A stretch of 64,000 bases of DNA from CAVTWH01 sp963850915 (GTDB lineage Bacteria > Actinomycetota > Actinomycetes > Mycobacteriales > Micromonosporaceae). Positions within the stretch are counted from its first letter, which is position 1, and every line of letters starts with the position of its first letter. The translations under genes and the position numbers were made by a program. A model generated the notes under the pieces. It was not told where the DNA came from and ran no database searches. It saw only the letters and a list, made by a program, of their open reading frames with translations. Below, piece after piece: positions 39,617 to 48,098 of the stretch. The stretch spans positions 310,001-374,000 of the forward strand of contig CAWKND010000004.1 of the NCBI GenBank assembly GCA_963850915.1, in the 5' to 3' direction.

Positions 39617-39729
39617 GCGGTGCGGGGCTTCATGGGCGGGTAAGAAAAAGTGGTGCTGTAGCCCCCAAAATCCTTCGCGATCATGGGGGCGGGGGTTGGA
39701 GTTCGGGAAACAAGTGGGGGAGCGGCGAC

Positions 39730-40572
39730 ATGAGTGACAGCGATTTCGACGACGTACTCGAGCGGTTGCTCGGTGAGCCGCAATTCCGGACGGCGCTGGC
39801 CACCGATCCGGCTGCCGCGCTCTCCGGATATCACCTCTCCGCCGATGAGTTGGAGCTGCTCAGCGCCCAGTTGACCGGTGATGCCGGCAGCCTCGGCGGG
39901 GTGGAGAACCGGACCAGCAAGGCCAGCCTGGCCGGGCTGCTCGGCCCGCTGATCAGCCTGATCGGCGAGGGCGCCGGTGCGGGTGGGCACGCCGGGCTCA
40001 GCCTGGCTGGCCAGCACTCAGCCGGCCAGCACCCCGGCATCCACCCGGCGGGCCAGCAGCAGGGGCTCACCCAGTTGCCGGCCGATCAGGGGATCACCCA
40101 GACCGGCGGCGCGGACCAGGGGATCACCGAGGTCACCCCGGCAGATCAAGGACTGACCGACGGGGTACCCGCGAACCAGGGCCTGACCGTCGTCGACAAC
40201 GGCGGCGGCGTACCCGGTACCGGCGGGGCTCCGTTGCAGCACAGCGCCTCCGCCGACGCCCTGCAGAGCGACGGGGTACCGGCCCCGCTCCCGGGCGACC
40301 ACGCCCCGGTCGGGTACCACCCGCACATCGACGCCGACGGCGACGGGCACTGGGACCAGTACTCCGCCGTCCAGCACGCGGACGGCAGCGTGGACATCTA
40401 CGTCGACCGCAACCACGACGGTGTCGTCGACTTCGTCGGCCACGACCAGAACCACGACGGCCGCGTGGAGTCCGCCGACTACGACGAGGACTTCAACGGC
40501 AGCTACGAGACGCACATGCGGGACACCAACGGCGACGGCTGGCTGGACACCCGCCGCGTCGACCCCAGTTGA
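39730..40572 (+). CDS. Protein with RiPP-like leader and Ca-binding DxDxDG repeats
   Basis: 280 residues; ATG 39730 with GGGGAG upstream. Residues 1-50 (VLERLLGEPQFRTALATDPA, then ALSGYHLSADELELL) match the Nif11/Franean1_4349-type leader pattern of putative RiPP precursors. Residues 85-160 hold about five 11-residue repeats around ADQGIT/ADQGLT/ANQGLT. Residues 200-275 hold four calcium-loop motifs: DADGDGHWD, DRNHDGVVD, DQNHDGRVE and DTNGDGWLD, as in dockerin/thrombospondin-3 repeats. No signal peptide, so export would need the leader or the nearby ABC transporter. Encoded after a PqqD-containing protease, a likely leader reader. Confidence 0.8.
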   Translation: MSDSDFDDVLERLLGEPQFRTALATDPAAALSGYHLSADELELLSAQLTGDAGSLGGVENRTSKASLAGLLGPLISLIGEGAGAGGHAGLSLAGQHSAGQHPGIHPAGQQQGLTQLPADQGITQTGGADQGITEVTPADQGLTDGVPANQGLTVVDNGGGVPGTGGAPLQHSASADALQSDGVPAPLPGDHAPVGYHPHIDADGDGHWDQYSAVQHADGSVDIYVDRNHDGVVDFVGHDQNHDGRVESADYDEDFNGSYETHMRDTNGDGWLDTRRVDPS

Positions 40573-40573
40573 C

Positions 40574-40637
40574 GTCTGCGCCGGCTGCCGTCTGCGCCGG
40601 CTGCCGTCCACGCCGGCTGATGTCTACTCCGGCTGAC
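40574..40637. repeat. 16-bp tandem repeat, four copies
   Basis: GTCTGCGCCGGCTGCC at 40574 and 40590, with two diverged copies at 40606 and 40622. It starts one base after the leader-protein stop codon and precedes the ABC transporter promoter. Confidence 0.85.
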
Positions 40638-40698
40638 CGGCGGTGCCGGGCATCGATCGGCGCTGACCCCGGGGCAGCGGGCGCCGCGTACCGATCGC

Positions 40699-40704
40699 TA
40701 GGCT
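40699..40704 (+). promoter_or_regulatory. Predicted -10 TAGGCT of a leaderless gene
   Basis: TANNNT seven bases before ATG 40712, with no Shine-Dalgarno between. It gives the ABC pair its own promoter, separate from the M50 operon. Confidence 0.5.
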
Positions 40705-40711
40705 GCTGCCC

Positions 40712-41614
40712 ATGCCCCCCTCGATCGTCGTGGAAGACGTGCACAAGTCCTACGGCGAAACCCTTGCCGTGGACGGAGTTTCATTCGAGGTGGAGAGCGG
40801 CGAGTTCTTCGGCATCCTCGGGCCCAATGGTGCCGGCAAGACCACGCTGCTGGAGATTATCGAAGGGCTGCGCGAGGCTGACTCGGGTAACGTCCGGCTG
40901 CTCGGTGAGCCGACCTGGCCACGCAATAAGGCGCTGCTGCCCCGCATCGGCGTACAGCTGCAGGCCACGGCCTTCTTCGAGCGGCTCACCACGCGCGAGC
41001 AGATCCGTACCTTCGGCGCCCTCTACGGCGTCTCCGACGAGCAGTCCGACGCGACGCTCGACCGGGTGGGGTTGACCGACAAGGCGGAGACCCGCACCGC
41101 TCAGCTCTCCGGCGGCCAGCGGCAGCGCCTCTCCATCGCCTGCGCGCTGATCCACAACCCGGACGTGGTCTTCCTCGACGAGCCGACGGCGGCGCTCGAC
41201 CCGCAGGCCCGGCGCAACCTGTGGGACCTGCTGCGCGGCATCAACGAGCAGGGGCGCACGGTGGTCCTCACCACGCACCACATGGATGAGGCCGAGGTGC
41301 TCTGCGACCGGGTGGCCATCATGGACGCCGGCAAGATCCTGCAGCTCGATCCGCCGGCCACCCTGGTCCGCGGCCTGGACGCGCCGACCCGGATCTCCAT
41401 CGAGAGCGGGATCGTGCCGGAGAGCGAAGCGCGCCAACAGTTCCAGGACGCCGACATCCAGGACGACGGGGTATCGCTGACGATCAGCACCCGGGAGCCG
41501 GCCGGGGTACTGGCCAACCTGGCGGAGCGCAATGCGCTGCGCGGCCTCGCGGTCCGTGGCGCGACCCTCGAAGACGTTTTCCTCACCCTCACCGGACGGG
41601 AGTACCGCGCGTGA
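40712..41614 (+). CDS. ABC transporter ATP-binding protein (exporter type)
   Basis: 300 residues: IVVEDVHKSYGETLAVDGVS, Walker A GPNGAGKTT near residue 38, signature LSGGQRQRLS near 137, Walker B DVVFLDEPTAALDP, H-loop LTTHHMDEAE. The C-terminal 80 residues are the DrrA/CcmA-like tail (ATLEDVFLTLTGREY). It shares a GTGA overlap with the permease gene. Given the protease and leader protein just upstream it may export that protein, but drug or lipid export is equally typical for this subfamily. Confidence 0.93.
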   Translation: MPPSIVVEDVHKSYGETLAVDGVSFEVESGEFFGILGPNGAGKTTLLEIIEGLREADSGNVRLLGEPTWPRNKALLPRIGVQLQATAFFERLTTREQIRTFGALYGVSDEQSDATLDRVGLTDKAETRTAQLSGGQRQRLSIACALIHNPDVVFLDEPTAALDPQARRNLWDLLRGINEQGRTVVLTTHHMDEAEVLCDRVAIMDAGKILQLDPPATLVRGLDAPTRISIESGIVPESEARQQFQDADIQDDGVSLTISTREPAGVLANLAERNALRGLAVRGATLEDVFLTLTGREYRA

Positions 41615-42660
41615 GAAGTCTCCTCGCGATCAGCCGTGCCCTGCTCCTGGCCTACCGCCGCGACCGCAGTGCGATCTTCTTCACCATCGCCTTCCCGTTG
41701 ATGTTCCTGGTCCTCTTCGGCGGCATCTTCAAGAACAACGGTGCGGCTCGGGTGGACGTACTCGAGGTCGGCTCGGTGGCGATCGTCGACCAGATGCCGG
41801 CCGACGCGCGGGCCCAGTTCGACAAGTCCATCAAGCTCGAACCGGCCACCGATGTGAACGCGGCCAAGGAGAAGGTACGCAAGGGCGACGCCGCGGCCGC
41901 TGTCGTCCAGGACGGCGATCACCTGGTGCTCTACTACTCGCAGGCCGACCAGGTCCGCTCCGCCATCGTCGCCGGCGTGTTCCAGGGGCTGACCCAGGCC
42001 ACCGCCGGTACCCCCACGGTCACGCTCGACGCCCAACAGGTCGAGGACAAGTCCCTCAAGACCATCCAGTACTACACGCCCGGTCTGCTCGGCTGGTCCC
42101 TCGCCACGGCCGGGACGGCGGGCGCCGCCCTCACGCTCGTCAACTGGCGCAAGACGCAGTTGATGCGGCGGCTGCGGCTCTCGCCGGTCGGGCCGGCCAC
42201 CGTACTCGGTGCCCGGGTACTGGTCAGCGTGCTGCTCGGGCTGGTACAGATGGTGATCTTCATCGGGGTTGCCCTGCTCCCGTTCTTCGGGCTGCAGCTG
42301 TCCGGGGCGTGGTGGATGGCGGTACCCCTGGTGATAGCCGGAGTCTTCGCCTTCCTCTCCATCGGTCTACTGGTGGCGGCGTTCGCCAAGACCGAGGACG
42401 CGGCGCAGGGCATCGTGCAGATCATCGTGCTGCCGATGGCGTTCCTGTCGGGCGCGTTCTTCCCGCTCGACGGCGCCCCGCAGTGGCTCCAGGTCGTCTC
42501 GCGGCTGCTGCCGCTGCGCTACCTGACCGACGCGCTGCGCGAGGTGATGGTGCGCGGCGCGAGCCCCGTCTCGGTCCTGCCGACCATCGGTGGCCTGCTG
42601 CTCTTCGCCATCGTGCTGACCGCCATCGCCAGCCGCTTCTTCAAATGGGAAGAGACATAG
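41611..42660 (+). CDS. ABC-2 type transporter permease
   Basis: 349 residues; GTG 41611 overlaps the ATPase stop. One N-terminal helix (IFFTIAFPLMFLVLFGGIFK), an external loop of about 140 residues with strand-rich sequence, then five helices at about 160-345, ending in a basic FKWEET tail. This is the YhgE/ABC2_membrane_3 layout (LPMAFLSGAFFPLDGAPQWL is the conserved loop). Pairs with the upstream ATPase. Confidence 0.9.
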   Translation: MRSLLAISRALLLAYRRDRSAIFFTIAFPLMFLVLFGGIFKNNGAARVDVLEVGSVAIVDQMPADARAQFDKSIKLEPATDVNAAKEKVRKGDAAAAVVQDGDHLVLYYSQADQVRSAIVAGVFQGLTQATAGTPTVTLDAQQVEDKSLKTIQYYTPGLLGWSLATAGTAGAALTLVNWRKTQLMRRLRLSPVGPATVLGARVLVSVLLGLVQMVIFIGVALLPFFGLQLSGAWWMAVPLVIAGVFAFLSIGLLVAAFAKTEDAAQGIVQIIVLPMAFLSGAFFPLDGAPQWLQVVSRLLPLRYLTDALREVMVRGASPVSVLPTIGGLLLFAIVLTAIASRFFKWEET

Positions 42661-42672
42661 GCCGATCGGTCG

Positions 42673-43278
42673 TCAGGCCGGGACGGCCACGTCCGGTGAG
42701 CGCAGAGCTCGGATGGCCGTCACGATCTGGGCGATGCCGAGCACCAGCAGCCACAGCCCGGCCAGCCAGGTCAGCGTCACCAGCGACGGTGTCGGCCAGA
42801 TCAGGATGATCAGCGCCCCGATGATGCTGACCAGGCCGAGCGTGAACGCGGAGGCGCGGTACCAGCCGCTGACTCCCTCGCCGAACGCGGAGAACACCTC
42901 GACCACTCCGGCGACCAGCCAGGAGATGCCGATCAGCGCGGCCAGCAGGGTGACCGTGGAGAACGCGTGCCGTACGCAGAACACCCCGGCGATCAGGTAG
43001 AGGATCCCGCCGAACGCTTTGAGTACGCGCAGCCCACCGCTGCGCCCCTCGGGTGCGAAGATCGCCTGCGCGAGACTGGCGATACCGGCGATCACCAGCC
43101 AGATGCCGAGGAGTACCGCGACGACGACGAGCGTCTCCTTGGGCCACACCAGCAGGATGATCCCGAGTACGACCGAGACCACGCCACCCACCAGCGCCAG
43201 CCGCGACCACCACTGGCGGAAGAGCGCGTCATCGGTCCGGGTGAAGCTGAACGCCGTGACACCTGGATCAGAGACCAT
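42673..43278 (-). CDS. HdeD family (DUF308) membrane protein
   Basis: 201 residues, six membrane helices arranged as three two-helix DUF308 repeats: LALVGGVVSVVLGIILLVWP, then LIAGVFCVRHAFSTVTLLAA and LGLVSIIGALIILIWPTPSL. HdeD proteins are linked to acid resistance in E. coli; in actinobacteria the role is untested. ATG 43278 has TACGCT five bases upstream and no ribosome site. The divergent region 43279-43362 is unusually AT-rich (runs of T6 and T4) and must carry promoters for both sides. Confidence 0.88.
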   Translation of the reverse strand: MVSDPGVTAFSFTRTDDALFRQWWSRLALVGGVVSVVLGIILLVWPKETLVVVAVLLGIWLVIAGIASLAQAIFAPEGRSGGLRVLKAFGGILYLIAGVFCVRHAFSTVTLLAALIGISWLVAGVVEVFSAFGEGVSGWYRASAFTLGLVSIIGALIILIWPTPSLVTLTWLAGLWLLVLGIAQIVTAIRALRSPDVAVPA

Positions 43279-43362
43279 AATTCAGCGTATCCCGTTTTGC
43301 GGTAGTAGACCCTTTTTTAGGTTATTACCCCCTTTTGTGCCGCGCGACCGCAAGATGGACGC

Positions 43363-44577
43363 ATGGCAGTTAAGGGCCTGCGCTGGACCGGAGCGGTGGT
43401 ACTGCTGCTCATCGCGGCGATACTCGTCACCAGTGCGCTGGTGGCCCGGTTCGCCCGTGGTGAGCTGTTGGACACCGACCGGTACGTGTCGACCGTGGCG
43501 CCGCTGGCCAGCGACCCGGCGGTACAGACCGCGATCACCAACCGGGTCACCCAGGAGTTGGTGGACCAGATCGACGTACCCGCGCTGGCCCAGCAGGCCG
43601 CCCAGGCGAGTGAGCTGACCCGGGCGCCGGCCATCGCCAACCTGATCAGCGGCCCGATCAGCGACTGGGTGGAGTCGTTCATCCACACGCACGTGGCGAA
43701 CTTCGTGCAGAGCGAACGCTTCGCCAAGCTCTGGACCACCATCAACACGGTGGCGCACACCCAGGTCAACGCGATCCTGACCGGCAACGGCAAGGTGCTC
43801 AAGACCAAGGACGACCAGGTACTACTCGACCTCAGTCCGGTCATCGCCGCGGTGAAGGCCGATCTGGTGGCCGACGGGTTCGGCATCGTCAGCAAGATCC
43901 CGGATGTCTCGGTGACCTTCCCGCTGGTCGAGTCGGACAAGCTGCCGAAGATCCAGCGGGCCGCCAAGCACCTGGACACGCTGGCCACCTGGCTGCCCTG
44001 GATCGCCCTGCTGATCTTCGGCCTGGCCGTGTGGCTGGCCCCCGGTCACCGCCGTGGCGCACTCATCGGCTGCGTACTCATCGGCCTGTTCATGATCGCG
44101 GTACTGATCGCGTACTCGGTGCTGCGCAGCAAGTACGAGGATCAGGTGGCCGCGGAGAACCTGAACGTACCGGCGGCCACCGCGATCTACGAGACGGTAC
44201 TGCGCTATCTGGTCACAGCCGTGCAGACCTGGCTGGTGATCATGGTCATCGCGGTGCTGTGGCTCTTCCTGGCCGGCCCGGGACGCATCGGCCGGGGCGC
44301 CCGTGGACTGGTGGCGCGCGGCGAGGACCTGGCCGGCGGAGCCATCGGGCATGCCGGCTGGCATCCGACCCCGGTCGGCAACTTCCTGCACCGGTACGGC
44401 CGCTGGCTCGGCTGGCTACTCGGCGCGGCCGCCATCCTCATCCTGCTGTTCTGGCCGACCGTGGCGACCGCCATCTGGCTGACCGTCATCGCGCTCATCC
44501 TGTTGCTCGCGGCCGGCATCTTCATGCGGATCCCGCCGCAGCCGGCCGCCGAGCCGACCCCGGAGCCCGCCGCGTAG
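43363..44577 (+). CDS. Integral membrane protein, family not named
   Basis: 404 residues: one N-terminal helix VVLLLIAAILVTSALVARFA, an extracytoplasmic region of about 165 residues (LDTDRYVSTVAPLASDPAVQ is the conserved opening), then five helices between residues 205 and 400 and a Pro/Glu tail. Actinobacterial proteins with this DTDRYV..P opening are abundant and annotated only as membrane proteins. ATG 43363 has no clear Shine-Dalgarno. Function unknown; expression is probably tied to the AT-rich divergent promoter shared with the HdeD gene. Confidence 0.78.
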   Translation: MAVKGLRWTGAVVLLLIAAILVTSALVARFARGELLDTDRYVSTVAPLASDPAVQTAITNRVTQELVDQIDVPALAQQAAQASELTRAPAIANLISGPISDWVESFIHTHVANFVQSERFAKLWTTINTVAHTQVNAILTGNGKVLKTKDDQVLLDLSPVIAAVKADLVADGFGIVSKIPDVSVTFPLVESDKLPKIQRAAKHLDTLATWLPWIALLIFGLAVWLAPGHRRGALIGCVLIGLFMIAVLIAYSVLRSKYEDQVAAENLNVPAATAIYETVLRYLVTAVQTWLVIMVIAVLWLFLAGPGRIGRGARGLVARGEDLAGGAIGHAGWHPTPVGNFLHRYGRWLGWLLGAAAILILLFWPTVATAIWLTVIALILLLAAGIFMRIPPQPAAEPTPEPAA

Positions 44578-44604
44578 GCACGCCAGCCGCAGCCTGCCCA
44601 CCAG

Positions 44605-44650
44605 CCCACCGGCACGCCAGCCGCCAGCCCACCGGCACGCCAGCCACCAG
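44605..44650. repeat. 23-bp tandem repeat, two copies with degenerate flanks
   Basis: Units beginning CCCACCGGCACGCCAGCC at 44605 and 44628 differ at one base; related CCAGCC runs extend on both sides (about 44580-44690). It fills the gap between two convergent genes. Confidence 0.7.
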
Positions 44651-44710
44651 CCCAGCCGACCGACCAGCCCAGCCGCCCGCGAGTAGGCGACGCAGTAGGC
44701 CGGGAGGCGA

Positions 44711-46328
44711 TCAGCTCGGCGTCACCGGCAGCATGACGGCACTCAGGCGGCCGGGCTCGTGGAAGACCTCGTTCTCGGCGACGACCAGAGTGGTCGCCGA
44801 GTGCAGCGGCTCGGCTGTGCCGGTGTTGCGGGCGTACCTGGGCCAGGCGGCGCCGGCGACCTGTACCCGGATGCGGTGCCCGGCCTGCCAGCGGTACCCG
44901 ATCGGCCACAACTGCACCGCTACCGCGCGTACCCCCTCGGGGTCGGCTTCGAAGAGCCCGGGGCGCACCCGGGTGAGCCCGTCGCACACATTGACCGAGC
45001 GGCCGGCCGGGTCCACGTCGCAGACCCGCACCGACACATCGAAGTGTTCCACGCTGGACCGGATGTGGACGGTCGCGTCGACCGGCCCGATCGCCTCGAC
45101 CGGCCGGTCCAGCACGGCGCTGGAGTAGACGAGTACGTCGGCGCGGCGCTCGACCTCGGCGTTGTCCTTGCGCCCCGCGTCCGGGGTGAGCAGCGGACCG
45201 CCGGGGGAGGGCGTCGGGTCGGCCGGGTCGTACCGGAACCGGTCCACTCCGGCGGTCGGCTTCTCCGGCGAGAGCCCGCCGTCGGCGTCCAGGTACCACG
45301 GCTGGGCGGCGGCATCGAGCGGCGGCCACGCGGGCACCTCGCGTACCTCGTCGCTGCCCGCGATCCGCAGCTGTACCCCGGTGGGTGCCGGCTCCCCGGC
45401 GACCAGGGTGGCGAAGAAGCGCAGCGCCGCCCGGGTCGAGTAGCCGAGCAGCTCCAGGCTGGCGTGCGTCCACTCGCCGATGACCAGCCGCGGCTCGTGC
45501 CCGGCCGCGCGCAGCGTCCGGTAGTCGCCCAGCTGCCACGGCAGGAAGATGTCCTGCCAGCCGCCGATCAGCAGGATGGGCGCGCTGACCTCGGCGCGGT
45601 GCTCGCGCGGTGTCCAGTAGTCGTCGCCGGATTCGCTGTGCCGCAGCCACTCCTGGTAGAAGGCCACCTCCCGGCCGCTGGCCAGCTGGTCGAGTTCGGT
45701 GAGCGGGAGGTGCCGGAAGCGCGGTGCTGAGCCGGCGGGCGGTACGCCGCTGCTTGTACATGAAGGACAGCAGCGAGCCGCCCTGGTTGGCGATCAGCGC
45801 CGCCCAGTTGAGCGTGGTGTCCAGCGAGTACGCGCCGCCCGCGTAGGTCGGGTCGCGGAAGCTGGCGGTGGTCACCGGCAGTACCATCCCGCGCAGCTCC
45901 GGACCCGCGTCGGCGGCGATCGCCCACTGGGTGAAGCCGAGGTAGCTGGGGCCGTAGGTGAACAGCCGGCCGTCGTACCACGGCTGCTCGCGCAGCCAGG
46001 CCAGCGTGTCCAGGCCGTCGTCGTGCTCGTGGCGCATCGGCTCGAAGACGCCACCCGAGCCGAAGGTGCCCCGGCAGCTCTGCACCACCACGTGGAAGCC
46101 GCGCTCGGCGAAGATCCGCCCCTGCAGCAGCCCGATCAGGCCGCGCCGGCCGTAGGGGGTGCGCAGCAGGACCGTCGGTGCGCCGGGCAGTCGCGGTTCG
46201 TAGTGGTCGGTGCGCAGGACAACCCCGTCACGGGTACGCACCTCCAGGTCGCGGTGCACGCGTACGGCCCGGGTCACGGCCGGTGGGAGCTTCATGATCC
46301 GTTCGAGGGTACGGCTGGGCAGGCTCAC
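44711..46328 (-). pseudogene. CocE/NonD family serine hydrolase, one frameshift
   Basis: Alpha/beta hydrolase of the X-Pro dipeptidyl-peptidase/cocaine esterase family, about 538 residues once joined. Visible: RTRDGVVLRTDHYEPRL near the start, RGTFGSGG, the nucleophile box GPSYLGFTQW, the Asp-bearing IGGWQDIFLPWQLGDYRTLR, the His in LVIGEWTHASLEL, and the C-terminal jelly-roll (VDATVHIRSSVEHFDVSVRV). Near 45720 one extra base breaks the frame: the read must move from RRTARRLSTA to FRHLPLTELDQLASGREVAF. GTG 46328 gives the family-typical SLPSRTLERIMKLPPA opening. Could be a sequencing error. Confidence 0.82.
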
Positions 46329-46439
46329 AAACGCGACGATAACGCGCAGGTGTGACTCCGTGGTCCGCCGGTGATTCCATCGACTGATCTGCCGGGCATT
46401 ATGTGAACAAAGCCCGCTTTAGGATGGTAAAAACTAGTC

Positions 46440-46832
46440 ATGGTACTTGCCGATGACAGCCTGTCCTTCTGGAACTTCTTCTGGCTGCTGCTGATCTACA
46501 TCCCGTTGCTGCTCGTCTGGGGCTTCGCGCTGGTGGACATCTTCCGCCGCGACGACATGTCCGGCTGGCTCAAGGCGCTGTGGGTCGTGGTCGTGGTCCT
46601 GGTGCCCTTCGTCGGCACCCTCATCTACCTGCTCTTCCGGCCGGCCGGCGCGACCGCCCAGGAGCGCCAGATGATCGACCAGAACAGCCGGGAGTTCGTC
46701 CAGCACTACGCGCCGTCGAATACGGCCGAGCAGCTGAAGGTCCTCGCCGACCTGCACGACCGGGGCAAGCTCTCGGACGCCGAGTTCAGCGCCGAGAAGT
46801 CCCGCATCCTCGGTACCGCCTCCGCCGCTTGA
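46440..46832 (+). CDS. PLDc_N / SHOCT two-domain membrane protein
   Basis: 130 residues: two membrane helices (FWNFFWLLLIYIPLLLVWGF and WVVVVVLVPFVGTLIYLLFR) around a short basic loop form the phospholipase-D-nuclease N-terminal module, followed by a cytoplasmic linker and a C-terminal SHOCT motif QLKVLADLHDRGKLSDAEFS. SHOCT modules assist oligomer formation. No ribosome site is visible at ATG 46440; TAGGAT at 46420 may be the -10. A strong terminator follows. Confidence 0.88.
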   Translation: MVLADDSLSFWNFFWLLLIYIPLLLVWGFALVDIFRRDDMSGWLKALWVVVVVLVPFVGTLIYLLFRPAGATAQERQMIDQNSREFVQHYAPSNTAEQLKVLADLHDRGKLSDAEFSAEKSRILGTASAA

Positions 46833-46859
46833 CCCGCGTCTGCCGTCGGCGCCCTGACG

Positions 46860-46891
46860 CGAGTAGCCCCGCCCGCCGGCGGGGCTACTCG
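46860..46891 (+). terminator. Hairpin terminator with T-run after SHOCT gene
   Basis: Perfect 14-base stem CGAGTAGCCCCGCC / GGCGGGGCTACTCG with a four-base loop, followed by GTTTT. Confidence 0.88.
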
Positions 46892-46902
46892 GTTTTGCGG
46901 GC

Positions 46903-47026
46903 CACTCGGTTTGCGGGCTGGTCGGTTCGTGGGCACTCGGTTTGCGGGCTGGTCGGTTCGCGGGCACTCGGGTTGCGGGCTAGTCGGTTCGCGAGCACTC
47001 GGTTTGCGGGCTGGTCGGTTCGCGGG
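46903..47026. repeat. 31-bp tandem repeat, four copies
   Basis: Copies start at 46903, 46934, 46965 and 46996, each opening CACTCGG and containing GCTGGTCGGTTCG; copies 2 and 4 are identical, copies 1 and 3 differ by one and three bases. The array runs exactly from just past the terminator to the stop codon of the HAD gene, whose last codons (CTACTCGG on this strand) resemble the unit start. A variable-number locus is likely. Confidence 0.92.
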
Positions 47027-47944
47027 CTACTCGGCGAAGATGGCGGTGAAGTCGGTGCGCATGCTCACGGTCGTCCAGTCGGCTGCCTCGGCCGTGGTCA
47101 GCAGGCGCTGCGCACCGTCGCCGTAGGCGTACTCGCGCTCCGCGTCGTCGTGCCGCAGTACCAGCGGGAAGCGGGCCACCCGTAGCAACTCCAGGTCGTC
47201 GTCGCCGTTGCCGGCCGCGAACGCCGGTGGGTACCCGCAGGCGCGTACCACCTGCACCAGCTTGCCCGGGCCGGCGACCACGGCCGGCCGGAGCCGATCC
47301 AGCCGGCGTACCGTGCCGTCCCGGTACTCCAGCAGCGCGGCCGGCCCGAGTACCTGGTGCGCCGGTACCCCGTACGCCTCGGCGCTCAGTACCTGCGCGA
47401 AGTCCCGGTCGGCGGCCTGGATGAAGATGGTGAACCCGTTGTCCCGCAACAGGTCCAGCAGCTCCTCCATGGGCTGGTAGGTGAGCCGCGGGAACGGGTG
47501 CGGGAAGCGCGGGTGCCGGGCGCCGGCCAGGAAGTGCTCGACCGCCCGGCTGAACTCGTCCACCCGCTGCCCGGCAAAGGCGTCCCCCACCCAGCCGGGT
47601 ACCGCCTCGTGGTGCGCCGGGTCGGCGAAGAAGTCGTGGTCACCCACGGCCGCCGCCTTGTACGGCTGCCGCGCCGCCAGCCCGGGATCGGCGGCCACCT
47701 GCTCCCGCCAGTGCGCGATGAGGAAGTAGAGCCGGGCGTCCAGCGGGCGTTCGCAGCTGAGCGTGCCGTCGTGGTCGAGGGCGGCGATCCGGCGGGCCGG
47801 CGGCAGTTCGGCGGCGAGCGCCGTCACCGCGTCCAGCACGCGACTCTTCGTCGGACCGTCCCGCCAGCTCAGCAACGGATCGTCCAGCACGTTCGGGTCG
47901 TCCAACCGCCTCGAGGCGTCCGACACCCGTGGATCGTCCAGCAC
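47027..47944 (-). CDS. HAD superfamily phosphatase-like hydrolase
   Basis: 305 residues. Motif I is IAALDHDGTLSCERPL (nucleophile Asp and DxDGT), near residue 55; motif II/III can be placed around TIFIQAADRDF and GPGKLVQVVRACG; motif IV is AAGNGDDDLELLR. This is the SerB/phosphoserine-phosphatase-like type with a helical cap. The N-terminal 30 residues contain three LDDP repeats. GTG 47944 follows GGGAGCGAG. Substrate unknown. The start of the intergenic side contains no other gene. Confidence 0.85.
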   Translation of the reverse strand: MLDDPRVSDASRRLDDPNVLDDPLLSWRDGPTKSRVLDAVTALAAELPPARRIAALDHDGTLSCERPLDARLYFLIAHWREQVAADPGLAARQPYKAAAVGDHDFFADPAHHEAVPGWVGDAFAGQRVDEFSRAVEHFLAGARHPRFPHPFPRLTYQPMEELLDLLRDNGFTIFIQAADRDFAQVLSAEAYGVPAHQVLGPAALLEYRDGTVRRLDRLRPAVVAGPGKLVQVVRACGYPPAFAAGNGDDDLELLRVARFPLVLRHDDAEREYAYGDGAQRLLTTAEAADWTTVSMRTDFTAIFAE

Positions 47945-48086
47945 CCTCGCTCCCGCCGGTTGTACCTGAGAAAAACGTACATTTGCCCCGTTAGGTGCGG
48001 GCGGCTTTTGGCGGATCCGACTGTGGCCAGGTCACCCAGGCAGGTACCCGGGCAGGTCACCCGGTCGGGCCGGCGGGGCAGGCCGA

Positions 48087-48092
48087 TACGCT
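48087..48092 (+). promoter_or_regulatory. Predicted -10 TACGCT of a leaderless gene
   Basis: TANNNT six bases before the GTG at 48099; no Shine-Dalgarno. Confidence 0.45.
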
Positions 48093-48098
48093 GGTCGG

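Noticed and set aside
39660..39700. CCCCCA/TGGGGG hairpin before the leader protein as a terminator
   Set aside because: Only six paired bases with a 16-base loop; too weak to call.
42661..42672. GGCCGATCGGTC dyad between convergent genes as a terminator
   Set aside because: Short, loopless palindrome; no T-run and no room for a loop.
46903..47026. Array of similar repeats as a CRISPR
   Set aside because: Head-to-tail 31-bp units without spacers and no cas genes; it is a minisatellite.
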